A stretch of 64,000 nt of DNA from Paracoccaceae bacterium (lineage in GTDB: Bacteria; Pseudomonadota; Alphaproteobacteria; Rhodobacterales; Rhodobacteraceae): contig JAFIEO010000044.1 in the NCBI GenBank assembly GCA_020832445.1, forward strand, positions 1-64,000. The letters are read 5' to 3'. The notes under the pieces are model-generated. The model was not told where the DNA came from. It saw only the letters and a list, made by a program, of their open reading frames with translations, and did no database searches. Shown piece by piece: positions 27,824 to 36,611 of the stretch. Positions within the stretch are counted from its first letter, which is position 1. Every line of letters starts with the position of its first letter. The position numbers were made by a program, and so were the translations under genes.

Positions 27824-29035
27824 TTAGCCGTCGCGCGCGGTAATTGCCGCGCCGTCGGTCAAGGTGCTGCCTGGGTAAAGGACAACCCGCGCACCTTCGG
27901 CAAGTCCGTCCAGAACCTCTGCATGGGCATTTGCCTGCCGCCCGATCTGCAAGGGCCGCAAGTGCGCACGGCCCGCTTCCTCGACAAACGCAGCCCATCC
28001 GGTGCCATGCCGGAACAGCGCGGCCTGCGGGACTTGCAACACGGCTTCTTCGTGCCACAATATCAGGCGGGCATGGACGCGAAAGCCCTCTCCCAGACCG
28101 GGGCGGTCTTCGGGCGGGGTCAGAAGGTCAAGCCGCAGACGCACGCGCTGTTCCTCGATCCCCAAAGCCGAGACGCGGGTGAAGGCCGCAGGCTCGATCC
28201 GGCGCAGGCGGGCTTCCAGTTCCCCCACGCCGCCCCAGCGTTCGATTATGGCCCGTGCATGGGGTGGCACGCGCACTGCATCGGCGGATAGCAGGTCAAG
28301 TTCAACCTCCATCTCGTCCAGATTGCCGATGGTCAAAAGGGGGGCGCCGGCCTGAACCAGCCGCGCGCTGCGGTCGCTGACTGCCAGCACAATTCCGGTC
28401 TGCGGCGCAAGAATGCGCTGGCAGCATTCGCCCGGTCCGGCGGAAGGGTCGAACAGCGCCTGTGGTCCCATCAACTGGGCCTGCGCGCGGTCCAGTGTGG
28501 CGCGGTTCAGGTCCAGCTGGGATTCCGCCGCCGCCCGCGCCTGTGCCGCCGCTTGATAGGTCGCCTCGATATCTTCCAGCATGCGCTGGGCTATTGTGCC
28601 CCGTGCGGCCAGTGTGCGCCCGCGTTCAAGCTGGGTTGCGGCATGGACAAGTTCGGTTTCTGCCTGACGCAGGTTTGTTTCGGCCAGTGCCACGGCGGCT
28701 TGCGCTTCGGCCACGGCGGCTTCGGCCTGCGCGCGGGCGCGCGCGTCCATCAAGGCCGGATCGGCAGGCTGGATAACCGCCACCACCGTTTCCCCGGCCT
28801 GCACGGTGTCGCCCACTTCTACGGGGGAACGGGTGACAGTGCCTGTGATGGGGGCTGCGATGGCATAGGGGGCGCGCACGCGGGTCACGCCCTGCGCCTG
28901 AATCGTGCCTTGCATTGGCCCGCGGGTGACAGTGGCCAGATCAACCGGTGTCGGTTGCGGCCACAGCGCCCAGACCAGCGCCCCTGCCAGTGCGGCCCCG
29001 ATCAGCCCCAGTCCCAGCTTGCGCATCATGCTCAT
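27824..29035 (-). CDS. HlyD-type periplasmic adaptor of an ABC exporter
   Basis: 403 aa. One N-terminal membrane anchor (LGLGLIGAALAGALVWALW), a split biotinyl-lipoyl domain (ITGTVTRSPVEVGDTVQAGETVVAV and LAPQTGIVLAVSDRSARLVQAGAPLL), and between them an Ala/Gln-rich coiled coil (about 95-195). It spans the periplasm and links the FtsX-type permease to an outer-membrane channel. Third gene after the ATPase and permease, 121 bp downstream of the permease with a strong hairpin in the gap. Confidence 0.87.
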   Translation of the reverse strand: MSMMRKLGLGLIGAALAGALVWALWPQPTPVDLATVTRGPMQGTIQAQGVTRVRAPYAIAAPITGTVTRSPVEVGDTVQAGETVVAVIQPADPALMDARARAQAEAAVAEAQAAVALAETNLRQAETELVHAATQLERGRTLAARGTIAQRMLEDIEATYQAAAQARAAAESQLDLNRATLDRAQAQLMGPQALFDPSAGPGECCQRILAPQTGIVLAVSDRSARLVQAGAPLLTIGNLDEMEVELDLLSADAVRVPPHARAIIERWGGVGELEARLRRIEPAAFTRVSALGIEEQRVRLRLDLLTPPEDRPGLGEGFRVHARLILWHEEAVLQVPQAALFRHGTGWAAFVEEAGRAHLRPLQIGRQANAHAEVLDGLAEGARVVLYPGSTLTDGAAITARDG

Positions 29036-29112
29036 TGCGTTCTCTCCATCATTCGTGCGCCTGACGTGTCGCGTTCATTTGCATTCATGCCACCCACTCT
29101 AACCTTTTGACC

Positions 29113-29157
29113 AAGCATGTTGCGCAAAGCCGGTTCCCACTTTTGCGCAACATGCTT
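29113..29157. repeat. perfect 16-bp-stem hairpin related to the intergenic repeat
   Basis: AAGCATGTTGCGCAAA at 29113-29128 and its exact reverse complement at 29142-29157 flank a 13-base loop. On the minus strand it contains GCGCAAAAGTGGGAACCGG, the same core as repeat copies 1 and 2, so it looks like a half-element. It abuts the permease stop (29157-29159) and may protect or terminate that transcript. Confidence 0.7.
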
Positions 29158-31517
29158 TAGTCCCGCGCCTTCAGTGCTGTTGCCAGATCAATCCGGTCCA
29201 GCCGCCGCCGCACCATCATCACCGACCCCAGCGCGGCCAGAAACACAGCCAGCGCGGCCAGCGCGAAGGTCCGGCGCGTAATATGAAACGGAATCTGGAA
29301 CATGTCGGTCGACATTGCGCCCACCAGCCCCAGCGCCAGCCAGTAACCAAAGCCCCAGCCCAACGGAATGGCCAGCGCTGTCAGCAACATCAACTCGCCC
29401 ACCAGAACATAGCCCACCTCGGCGCGGCTGAAACCCAGCACGCGCAGGCTGGCCAGTTCATAGCTGCGTTCCGACAACTGAATGCGGGCCGCGTTATACA
29501 CCACGCCAATGGCAATCAGCACCCCGATCAGGGTGTATATGCCCACCATTGTCAGCAGGTTCTCGCTTAACGTGGCGTCGAACTGACGCCGCACCTCGGC
29601 CCAGTCCGACAGGCCCGCAACGGCGGGTGTTTCCTTGATTGCGGCGTTCAGGTCATCCATCCGGTCCGACTGCACAGACAGGTGAATCATGTTCACCTGC
29701 GGCGCGCTGCCCATCGCGTCGAACAGGGCGGCGGCGGCAATATGCGCTTCCTGCCCCATGCCCTGCGGGATAATCTCGGCCACGGGCAGGTTCAGGATGG
29801 CGCGGGGCGGGGCCATCATTTCCAGCCGCAAGACCTGACCTGCGCGAATATCCAGTGCGCGGGCCAGCATCTCTGGCAGGATCAGACCTGATGCACCCGG
29901 TTCAACCACCCGACCGGCATCATCGACCAGCCGCGCCAGTTCTGCGTCGGGGAAATGGCCCTGCAATGCTGTCAGCCTGTTGCGGTGGCCGTGAACCGCG
30001 CGCACCGGCATCGCATAGGCACCTTCGGCATGCAGCACGCCCGGAAGGGTCAGCGCGTCCTGCACGGCTGCATCACTCTGCGCATGGGCCAGCATCAGCG
30101 TCACCTGCTGGCGATTGGCCTGCTGGAACACGCTGTCGGCCAGTCGTTCAACCGCGTCGAACATGAAATAGCTCATCACCAGCACGCCCACGGACGCCGA
30201 AACGCCAAACAGCGTAATCACCGCCCGCCCGGGCCAGCGAATGATCGAGCGGAAGATCATCATTGTTGTCTGACGCAGCCGTATCCGTGTCAGCACCCTG
30301 TCGGCCCAGCCCCGCGCAAAACTGGGCGGCGCGGGGGGCTGCATTGCTTCGGCTGGCGGCAATTTCAGCGACGACCAGACAGCCCGCAGCCCGCCCAGAC
30401 CCGCCGTGGCAATGCCAAGGATGGCAGAAATCACCAGCGCCTGCGTGCCCCAGTCGCGGATGATGAAGGGAAAGCGGAAGAAATCGCCATAAAGCCCGAT
30501 CATTGCGTCGGCAATCCACCAGCCGAACCCCCAACCGGCCAGCACACCGATGACACCGATCAAAAGCGCAAGTTTCAGGTAATGCCACGCAATATCGGCC
30601 CGCCCGTAGCCCAGCGCCTTCATCAGCCCGATTTGCGCGCGTTCCATCGTGATCAGGCGGCCCAGCACCATGTTGACCAGAAACGCCGCGATCAGCAGGA
30701 AGATTGGCGGCATGAACGCGGCCATCGCACCAAGCTGCTGCAATTCGCCATCCAGAAACGCATGCGAAACCTGCCGGTCACGCCCATAAGCGCCGGTTCC
30801 GCCATATGGGTCCAGAAGGCGGTCAAGTGCCGCAATCACGGCGCGTTCATCCCCGTCGCGGGCCAGACGCACGGCAATTTCGTTCACGGCGCCTGCCATA
30901 TCCATGGCTGCTGCGGCGGCTGCATCTGTCATCCAGATCAGCGCATAGCGGCGGTCATCCGGCATCATCGCGCCGGGGGGCATGGTGTAGATGAATTCCG
31001 GGCTAAGCACCCATCCTGTCACCGTCAGTTCACGCAACTGGCCGTTCAGCACACCCCGCAACCGGCTGCCGGGGACCAATCCGTGAATTTCGGCAAAAGG
31101 TTCGGCAAGCGCCACTTCATCGGGGCGGTCGGGGTCGGGCAGGCGGCCGCGCCGCACCAGCGGCAGGTTCAGCGCCGGTCCCGCTGCGGGCAGGGACAGG
31201 ATGCGCCCCGTTGCGGGTTCGGCCATACCCGCGATATCCAGAACCGCCTGAAAGCTGATGCGCCCTTCGGCCTGCGCAACACCGGGGATCAGGGCTGCGG
31301 CCTGCACCACATCCTCAGGCGCGCGCGTCGCCCCTGCGAAAACATCGGCAAAGCGGTGGCGTTCATAATAGGCGGCCTGTGTCTGGATCAATGTCGATTG
31401 CGTGGCCTGCGCGCCCACAAGCACCATGATGCCGCAACCCAGCACCAGCGCGATGGCCAGCGCTTGCGCCCATATTCTGCGCAGATCGCGCAGCATCTTG
31501 CGGTCCAGCGCCCTCAC
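29157..31517 (-). CDS. FtsX-type ABC transporter permease
   Basis: 786 aa with about eight membrane segments and two FtsX repeats. The first core is [30 protein letters not shown] and the second [33 protein letters not shown]; large periplasmic loops follow helices 1 and 5. Type VII (MacB-like) architecture of the DevC/YknZ kind, double length. Its start overlaps the ATPase stop. It probably performs mechanotransmission and lipid or peptide export, not translocation through a pore. Confidence 0.88.
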   Translation of the reverse strand: MRALDRKMLRDLRRIWAQALAIALVLGCGIMVLVGAQATQSTLIQTQAAYYERHRFADVFAGATRAPEDVVQAAALIPGVAQAEGRISFQAVLDIAGMAEPATGRILSLPAAGPALNLPLVRRGRLPDPDRPDEVALAEPFAEIHGLVPGSRLRGVLNGQLRELTVTGWVLSPEFIYTMPPGAMMPDDRRYALIWMTDAAAAAAMDMAGAVNEIAVRLARDGDERAVIAALDRLLDPYGGTGAYGRDRQVSHAFLDGELQQLGAMAAFMPPIFLLIAAFLVNMVLGRLITMERAQIGLMKALGYGRADIAWHYLKLALLIGVIGVLAGWGFGWWIADAMIGLYGDFFRFPFIIRDWGTQALVISAILGIATAGLGGLRAVWSSLKLPPAEAMQPPAPPSFARGWADRVLTRIRLRQTTMMIFRSIIRWPGRAVITLFGVSASVGVLVMSYFMFDAVERLADSVFQQANRQQVTLMLAHAQSDAAVQDALTLPGVLHAEGAYAMPVRAVHGHRNRLTALQGHFPDAELARLVDDAGRVVEPGASGLILPEMLARALDIRAGQVLRLEMMAPPRAILNLPVAEIIPQGMGQEAHIAAAALFDAMGSAPQVNMIHLSVQSDRMDDLNAAIKETPAVAGLSDWAEVRRQFDATLSENLLTMVGIYTLIGVLIAIGVVYNAARIQLSERSYELASLRVLGFSRAEVGYVLVGELMLLTALAIPLGWGFGYWLALGLVGAMSTDMFQIPFHITRRTFALAALAVFLAALGSVMMVRRRLDRIDLATALKARD

Positions 31518-32236
31518 CAGCTGACCTGCGCTGGCAGGACACGTTCGGCATTGGCGTCGTCGCGGATGACGCGCCCATCCGCCAGCACGACGACGCGGTG
31601 CGCGATACGCTGGATGGCGGCATTATGGGTGATCAGCACGGTCGCGGTGCCCAGATCGCGGTTGACCTCGTGCAGCGCTTCCAGAACCTGAATGCCGGTC
31701 TTGCTGTCCAGCGCGCCGGTCGGTTCATCGCATAGCAGGACATCGGGGCGCTTGGCGATGGCGCGGGCGATGGCCACGCGTTGCTGCTCTCCCCCTGACA
31801 TTTCAGCGGGAAAATGGTCCATCCGGTGCGCAAGGCCCACGCGGTCCAGCGCTTCTTCGGGTGTCATCGGGTTTCGGGCAATTTCGGTCACCAGTGCCAC
31901 GTTTTCGCGTGCGGTCAGGCTGGGCACCAGATTATAGAACTGAAAGACAAAGCCCACATGATCGCGCCGAAAGGCAGTCAACTGGCGGTCGCTGGCCTGC
32001 GTCAGTTCCCTGTCGCGAAAAAACACCCGCCCGCCTGACGGCAGATCCAACCCGCCCAGAATATTGACCAATGTTGACTTGCCCGAACCCGATGCGCCCA
32101 GAAGGACCACCATTTCGCCTTCGGCAAGGCGCAGGTCGACCCCGCGCAATGCCCACACCTCTACCGTGCCTGTCTTGTAGACACGGGTGACGCCTTCTGC
32201 CCGGAAGACTGGCAAGGGGGAACTGTCATGCACCAT
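31514..32236 (-). CDS. MacB/LolD-type ABC transporter ATP-binding protein
   Basis: 240 aa. Walker [20 protein letters not shown]-loop [13 protein letters not shown], signature [15 protein letters not shown], Walker [13 protein letters not shown]-loop ITHNAAI. The sequence after Walker A (GGLDLPSGG) is the LolD/MacB type. First gene of the trio with the FtsX permease and the HlyD adaptor. Confidence 0.92.
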   Translation of the reverse strand: MVHDSSPLPVFRAEGVTRVYKTGTVEVWALRGVDLRLAEGEMVVLLGASGSGKSTLVNILGGLDLPSGGRVFFRDRELTQASDRQLTAFRRDHVGFVFQFYNLVPSLTARENVALVTEIARNPMTPEEALDRVGLAHRMDHFPAEMSGGEQQRVAIARAIAKRPDVLLCDEPTGALDSKTGIQVLEALHEVNRDLGTATVLITHNAAIQRIAHRVVVLADGRVIRDDANAERVLPAQVSW

Positions 32237-32532
32237 AGCCGGATTTTAGCATAGGCAGCGCGCGGCGGCATGATCGAAATCAAGACCGGCACAAAAGCCC
32301 GCGCGCAACACACGTCCTGATGCCAACATGTGAATGGACCATATGAATGCACACCCAAGTGATTTGCAACCGACTTCGAATATGTAAGTGTCTGTTTTTA
32401 TTTGTGCTATTTGAGATGAAATTACAAGGTGGGTCAATTGCATGCACATCCGGACCACAATCATGCACACCTCAAGCAAAACGAGAAAGGCCCGCATGAT
32501 CTGGGCCCTTGGTCTTGGCGATGATCGCTCGA
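32237..32532. other. gene-free AT-richer stretch upstream of the exporter operon
   Basis: 296 bp that should contain the promoter of the minus-strand exporter operon. The part 32340-32470 is notably AT-rich compared with its surroundings and adjoins the mobile-element graveyard. No gene or clear motif seen. Confidence 0.4.
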
Positions 32533-32826
32533 TTACTTGCTGGCCGCTGCTTTCCGTCCCGGGGAGTTCTTTTTCCTTGCCCTCTCGATCACGTTCAAGA
32601 TTTTCGCCTGATCAAAATTATCCTCATAGTTCCTTATGGTGAACGGTGAGTAGCGCTTGGGGAACCCGGAAATTTTCGAAAACGCCTCTGAAAAATGATC
32701 AATCGTGCAGGTCTTGTCCGAGGTGAACGCGGCAAGGCTGAGCCCCTCGATCAGGAGTTCTTGCAAGCGGTGCCTGGCTGCTGGGGCTTCGCCCTGAATT
32801 CTGATCCTGCTGGCTTCCTGTGCCAA
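32533..32826 (-). pseudogene. C-terminal fragment of a possible TniB-like transposition ATPase
   Basis: 97 codons, reading ASRIRIQGEAPAARHRLQEL, then CTIDHFSEAFSKISGFPKRY, then YSPFTIRNYEDNFDQAKIL and a basic tail. The arrangement (helical bundle, then an H-F-x-x-A-F repeat and N/SPFT motif) resembles the C-terminus of TniB/MuB-type ATPases. No Walker motifs and no good start codon; the frame is closed just upstream at about 32890. The identification is tentative. Confidence 0.35.
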
Positions 32827-32986
32827 TACGGCTTGGTCTGTCTCATCCTGAGCCAGGCCAAGGCATTTGTCACATGGTCGCCATTATGATCCGCTTTCAG
32901 CCTTGTCGGGTCTGCATCCCTCTTGCAAGGTGGGCGCGGTCTGCAATCCGATCTGTCGCCAAGGGCTGACCGCAACAGCATTGCTA

Positions 32987-33120
32987 TCAACCGATTTCCA
33001 AGTCCTCTGCGGCGTTGCCCGCTGACAGCGCATCCACAAACCACAGCGGCTTGCGCCCCCGGCCGGAGCAGGGTTCTCAGGGTGGCGGTATTTCGCCGGG
33101 GCGGGCGCGCGCTTGGGCTT
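32987..33120 (-). pseudogene. C-terminal remnant of an H-NS/HvrA-family protein (frameshifted)
   Basis: On the minus strand one frame reads AKYRHPENPA and, after a shift, the next reads SGRGRKPLWFVDALSAG ... EDLEIG-stop. Together these are the alphaproteobacterial H-NS C-terminal DNA-binding signature (YRHPENP, GRGRKPxW). The N-terminal half is missing because the left end of the decayed IS element (33121) starts where it should be. Confidence 0.6.
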
Positions 33121-33777
33121 TGAATCGCGCCGGTTTTATCGGAGACCTTTAGCTTCATTTCACGCGACCATATCGAACACGTCGCGCTGTGTATAGAAGT
33201 TCTCTTCGGCCTCTGCTGGCGGGATGTTTCAGATGGGGCCAAGCAGGCGCCGGTTGTTGAACCAATCGACCCGGCCGAGGGTTGCCAGCGCATCGAGAAC
33301 AAAGTCTGTCTTGGCCGACCGTGACACCCTCCATCCGACGATGCGGTCAGCAAACGTGTCGATGAATGAGGAGTGTCAGAAAACGGTCCGGGGGACCATT
33401 TTCCCGACGAATGGCCACATAAACAAAGCCCTGCCATGTCGACACGTAGGTAAAATCGCTAACCCACAGCATGTTCGGCGCAGGTGCCCTGAACACGCCG
33501 TTCACCTTGTCGCGCGGACAGGGCGCTGACGTGTCAGGGACTGTTGTTTTGACCACCTTGCCGCGCACAGCGCCACGGATGCCGATCTGTTTCATCAAGC
33601 GTGCCAACGTGCAGCGCGCCACCTCAAAGCGCCCGCGCTTCATCTGGTGCCACGCCTTGCGCACCCCGTAGACCTGATCCTCCTCAGTCAGGCGAGTAGC
33701 GATTTGCCATTTTGCTTTTCGTCATAACCATCATCCTTACTTAAGTTGATGGTCTCCGACAAACCCGGAGCGATTCA
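33121..33777. mobile_element. decayed IS3-family insertion sequence with both terminal repeats
   Basis: Left end at 33121 and right end at 33777 are inverted repeats starting TGAATCGC and continuing to TCGGAGACC, matching at 24 of 27 positions. Between them lies a minus-strand orfB remnant. Total 657 bp against roughly 1.2 kb for a complete element. No orfA and no obvious target duplication (flanks CTT and GTT). The left side carries the H-NS remnant, the right side the 3-prime end of the oxyR-like gene. Confidence 0.75.
33160..33670 (-). pseudogene. IS3-family OrfB transposase remnant
   Basis: Reads QMKRGRFEVARCTLARLMKQ, RGKVVKTTVPDTSAPCPRDK, APAPNMLWVSDFTYVSTWQGF, the first DDE aspartate being in VSDFTYV. 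After a frameshift it resumes FIDTFADRIVGWRVSRSAKT; an internal deletion then joins FVLDAL to ATLGRVDWFNNRRLLGPI-stop-NIPPAEAEENFY. The second Asp and the Glu of the DDE triad lie in the deleted part, so it cannot be active. Confidence 0.8.
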
Positions 33778-34643
33778 GTTCGCAGAAGATCGCCAATGGC
33801 GCGGAAGACATCCACCCTGGCCGAACCGCGGCGCCACGCAAGGACAACACGGCGGGGGCAGGCGTCCGGCAATGGTGTCAGGCGAACCTTTATGTTGCCG
33901 GTTACGCCAGCAGCTACAGCAAGGTTCGGCAAAAGCGTGATACCAAGTCCTGCTGCGACCATTGCAATAAGGGTGGTCAGGCTGGTCGCCGCGAAGGTGT
34001 CATTGGTGGCGAGTATCTGCCCTGGATAGGCCGCCAACGCATGTCGATGCAGGCAATGACCCTTTTCCAGCAGCATAAGCTGGCCGCTGTTTGTCAGCGC
34101 CTGTGTGCCGTGGGGCGCGGGCCAGTCTGCGGGGGTGGCCAGATGATAGCCGTCTTCGAACAAAGGCATGATTTCAATTGCGCCAGTGTCAAAGGGCAGT
34201 GCAATCAGCACCAGATCGAGGCGACCGGAGTTCAGGCCGTCTATCAGACTCTCGGTCATCTCCTCTCGCAGATAGACACGCAACTGCGGAAAGGATTCGC
34301 GGATCAAGGGCAGTGCGTGTGGCAGCAGATATGGGCTGATGGTGGGGATTGTTCCCATCTTCAGATCGCCTTTGCCGGGGTCCTTGTAAGATTGGGCTAC
34401 GGTCTCGATTTCTGCTGCATCAAGCAACAGGCGTTTTGCGCGCAAGACTATTTCCCGGCCTACAGGTGTCAGCATCACGCTTTGCCGTGTGCGTTCGATC
34501 AATGTTACTTCAAGCCGGTCTTCAAGCTCCTTGATGCCCGCACTCAGCGTTGGCTGGGTCACGAAACAGACCTCCGCCGCGCGAGAGAAGTTCAGGTTTT
34601 CAGCCACCGCAGTCAGGAATTGAAGTTGGCGCAAAGTGATCAT
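33741..34643 (-). CDS. OxyR-like LysR-family regulator with IS-derived C-terminus
   Basis: 300 aa from the ATG at 34643. N-terminal LysR HTH: MITLRQLQFLTAVAENLNFS, RAAEVCFVTQPTLSAGIKEL. The peroxide-sensing region LLEKGHCLHRHALAAY has the peroxidatic Cys (C197), but the resolving Cys nine residues on is Tyr. ATSLTTLIAMVAAGLGITLLPNLAV is typical OxyR. The last ~12 residues (ESLRVCRRPST) come from the IS terminal repeat, replacing the natural end. Divergent from a peroxiredoxin with OxyR-like half-sites between. Function as a peroxide sensor is likely but possibly altered. Confidence 0.82.
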   Translation of the reverse strand: MITLRQLQFLTAVAENLNFSRAAEVCFVTQPTLSAGIKELEDRLEVTLIERTRQSVMLTPVGREIVLRAKRLLLDAAEIETVAQSYKDPGKGDLKMGTIPTISPYLLPHALPLIRESFPQLRVYLREEMTESLIDGLNSGRLDLVLIALPFDTGAIEIMPLFEDGYHLATPADWPAPHGTQALTNSGQLMLLEKGHCLHRHALAAYPGQILATNDTFAATSLTTLIAMVAAGLGITLLPNLAVAAGVTGNIKVRLTPLPDACPRRVVLAWRRGSARVDVFRAIGDLLRTESLRVCRRPST

Positions 34644-34645
34644 TG

Positions 34646-34660
34646 ATAGATTTCCTCTAT
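34646..34660. promoter_or_regulatory. OxyR-like half-site pair 1
   Basis: ATAG-ATTTCCT-CTAT, an exact ATAG-n7-CTAT unit as in half of the OxyR tetramer site. It lies 3 bases before the regulator start codon, so it fits autorepression; the next two quarter-sites are only weakly conserved. Confidence 0.5.
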
Positions 34661-34693
34661 TGCAATCACAAATATATTCAATTTGATCTATAT

Positions 34694-34708
34694 ATAGCAA
34701 GAGCCTAT
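34694..34708. promoter_or_regulatory. OxyR-like half-site pair 2
   Basis: ATAG-CAAGAGC-CTAT, a second exact ATAG-n7-CTAT unit, 48 bp from the first and about 40 bp before the peroxiredoxin start, in a suitable place to activate that gene. Confidence 0.5.
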
Positions 34709-34749
34709 CTCGGGGGCATCGCAATGATACCCGAAAAAGGACACAGATC

Positions 34750-35394
34750 ATGACCGACAATATCCAACCTATCGGCCCCCGCCTGAACGAACCTGCGCCG
34801 GCGTTTGACGCGCCGACGACTCACGGCCAGAAGACGCTCGAAGATTACCGTGGAAAATGGCTGATCCTTTTCTCGCACCCGGCCGACTTTACGCCGGTCT
34901 GCACCACCGAATTCATTGCCTTCGCCAAAAAGCAGGATGAATTCAATGCGATGAACACCGAACTTCTTGGCCTGTCAATCGACAGCCATTACAGTCACAT
35001 TGCCTGGATTCTGAACATCAAGGACAAGTTCGGGGTCGAGATCAAATTCCCGATCATCGCTGACCTGAGCATGGCAGTGGCGCAAGCCTACGGGATGATC
35101 CAGCCCGGTGCATCCGATACGGCAGCGGTGCGCGCCACGTTTATCATTGACCCTGAAGGCGTATTGCGCGCGATGGTCTATTACCCGATGAATGCAGGCC
35201 GCTCGGTGGATGAAATCCATCGTCTGCTGCTGGCATTGCAAACGGCAGATGAGAACCACTGCGCCATGCCGGAGAACTGGAAACCGGGTGATGAGGTGAT
35301 TGTGCCGACCCCCAAGACCCCGCAAGAGGCCGCAGCCCGCGCCAGCGAAGGGTATAATACAGTTGACTGGTATTTCTCGACCCGCGCGCTTTGA
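34750..35394 (+). CDS. peroxiredoxin (Prx6/AhpC-TSA type)
   Basis: 214 aa. Peroxidatic Cys at about residue 51 in HPADFTPVCTTEF, active-site Arg region AAVRATFIIDPEG, and the C-terminal extension with NWKPGDEVIVP of the Prx6-like subfamily. A second Cys lies at about 173 (ENHCAMPENW). It reduces hydrogen peroxide and organic or sulfur peroxides in the cytoplasm. Divergent from the OxyR-like regulator, a common pairing. Confidence 0.92.
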   Translation: MTDNIQPIGPRLNEPAPAFDAPTTHGQKTLEDYRGKWLILFSHPADFTPVCTTEFIAFAKKQDEFNAMNTELLGLSIDSHYSHIAWILNIKDKFGVEIKFPIIADLSMAVAQAYGMIQPGASDTAAVRATFIIDPEGVLRAMVYYPMNAGRSVDEIHRLLLALQTADENHCAMPENWKPGDEVIVPTPKTPQEAAARASEGYNTVDWYFSTRAL

Positions 35395-35401
35395 CATTGC
35401 G

Positions 35402-35422
35402 GGCGGGCCGGACAGGCCCGCC
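35402..35422 (+). terminator. hairpin after peroxiredoxin gene
   Basis: GGCGGGCC and GGCCCGCC form an 8-bp stem with a 5-base loop 7 bases after the stop codon. No U-run follows, so it may be a weak terminator or a processing hairpin. Confidence 0.4.
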
Positions 35423-35455
35423 TGACACACCCATTTGATGACGGGAAAGCAGGCT

Positions 35456-35533
35456 ATGACCACCGGAATACTGCCAAACCGTCCTGATTGGCATGAGAAA
35501 AAACTCTGGATGATGAAGGCCAGTATGCGCTGA
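35456..35533 (+). CDS. possible 25-aa peptide
   Basis: ATG at 35456 with GGGAAAGCAGG upstream; reads MTTGILPNRPDWHEKKLWMMKASMR. It fills most of the gap between peroxiredoxin and the MBL gene, in the same direction. Trp/Met-rich and basic. I do not recognise it; could be a real small protein or chance. Confidence 0.22.
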   Translation: MTTGILPNRPDWHEKKLWMMKASMR

Positions 35534-35578
35534 TGCGTGCATGAAGGGCCAACCCACCCATGTGACAGGAGCAAAGAG

Positions 35579-36448
35579 ATGACCAACCCCATCGTTAAAC
35601 CCTTCTGGGATGAACCCACCGGAAGCTGGCAATATGTTTTCCATGATCCCGACACCATGAAAGGCGCAATCGTTGATCCGGTGCTGGATTTTGACCCGCT
35701 GGCGGGTGCCACGTCGACGGCGAATGCGCAACGCCTGCTGGATTATGTGCGTGAAACCGGGATCGAACTGGTCTGGATTCTGGACACGCATCCGCACGCC
35801 GATCATTTCTCGGCAGGGCCATGGCTGAAGGCCCAGACCGGCGCGCCCACGGCAATCGGCGAAAAAGTCACCGCTGTTCAAACGCTTTGGCAGGGCATCT
35901 ACAACCTGCCCGATGATTTCCCGACCGATGGCCGTCAATGGGACCGGTTGTTAGCTGATGGCGCGGAATTCATGGTGGGCAATGTGCCGGTCAAGGTTAT
36001 GTTTTCGCCCGGGCACACGCTGGCGTCGATCACCTATATCGCAGGTGACGCGGCCTTCGTGCATGACACGTTGATGATGCCGGACAGTGGCACGTCACGC
36101 GCCGATTTTCCGGGTGGCAGTTCCAAAGCGCTGTATAACAGCATTCGGGCGATCCTGTCCTTGCCTGCACAAACGCGTGTCTTTGTCGGCCATGATTACG
36201 CACCGGACCGCGAACCGCAATGCGAGGCAACCGTGGCAGAACACCGCGCCAGCAACATCCACTGGAAGGATGCCCCATCCGAGGCGGAATACCGCGCGGT
36301 AAGGGACGCGCGCGACATGACATTGCCACTGCCCAAGCTGATGCTGGCGGCCTTGCAGGTGAATATCCGCGGCGGGCGCTTGCCGGAGCCGGAAAAGAAC
36401 GGGCGATCCTATTTGAAACTGCCGCTGGACTATTTCGAAAGCCGGTAA
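35579..36448 (+). CDS. MBL-fold persulfide-dioxygenase-like protein (ETHE1/Blh type)
   Basis: 289 aa from the ATG at 35579 behind CAGGAGC. Metal ligands: DTHPHADH (H-x-H-x-D-H), SPGHTLAS, FVHDTLMMPDSGTSRADFPGG and FVGHDY. The D-x-G-x-x-R-x-D-F-x-G-G block marks the ETHE1-like branch that oxidises glutathione persulfide in sulfide detoxification, not the glyoxalase II branch. It sits next to the peroxiredoxin, consistent with reactive-sulfur or peroxide defence. No rhodanese nearby. Confidence 0.8.
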   Translation: MTNPIVKPFWDEPTGSWQYVFHDPDTMKGAIVDPVLDFDPLAGATSTANAQRLLDYVRETGIELVWILDTHPHADHFSAGPWLKAQTGAPTAIGEKVTAVQTLWQGIYNLPDDFPTDGRQWDRLLADGAEFMVGNVPVKVMFSPGHTLASITYIAGDAAFVHDTLMMPDSGTSRADFPGGSSKALYNSIRAILSLPAQTRVFVGHDYAPDREPQCEATVAEHRASNIHWKDAPSEAEYRAVRDARDMTLPLPKLMLAALQVNIRGGRLPEPEKNGRSYLKLPLDYFESR

Positions 36449-36611
36449 TGCCTGGGGCGTGGTGGTCATGGGGGCCGAACCTGACACCGGTTTCTGGCGC
36501 GCCTATGGGCCGTGGTATGGCCCGCTATGGCGCGTCAGGGACATTGGCGAAAGCGTCCAGCGCAACCTATACCCGGCACAGGATCGTCACGCATCGCAGC
36601 TTGAGCCAGCC

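Noticed and set aside
29955-31691. 578-codon plus-strand frame opposite the FtsX permease
   Set aside because: Antisense shadow rich in His, Gln and Arg with no motif; the minus-strand permease explains the sequence.
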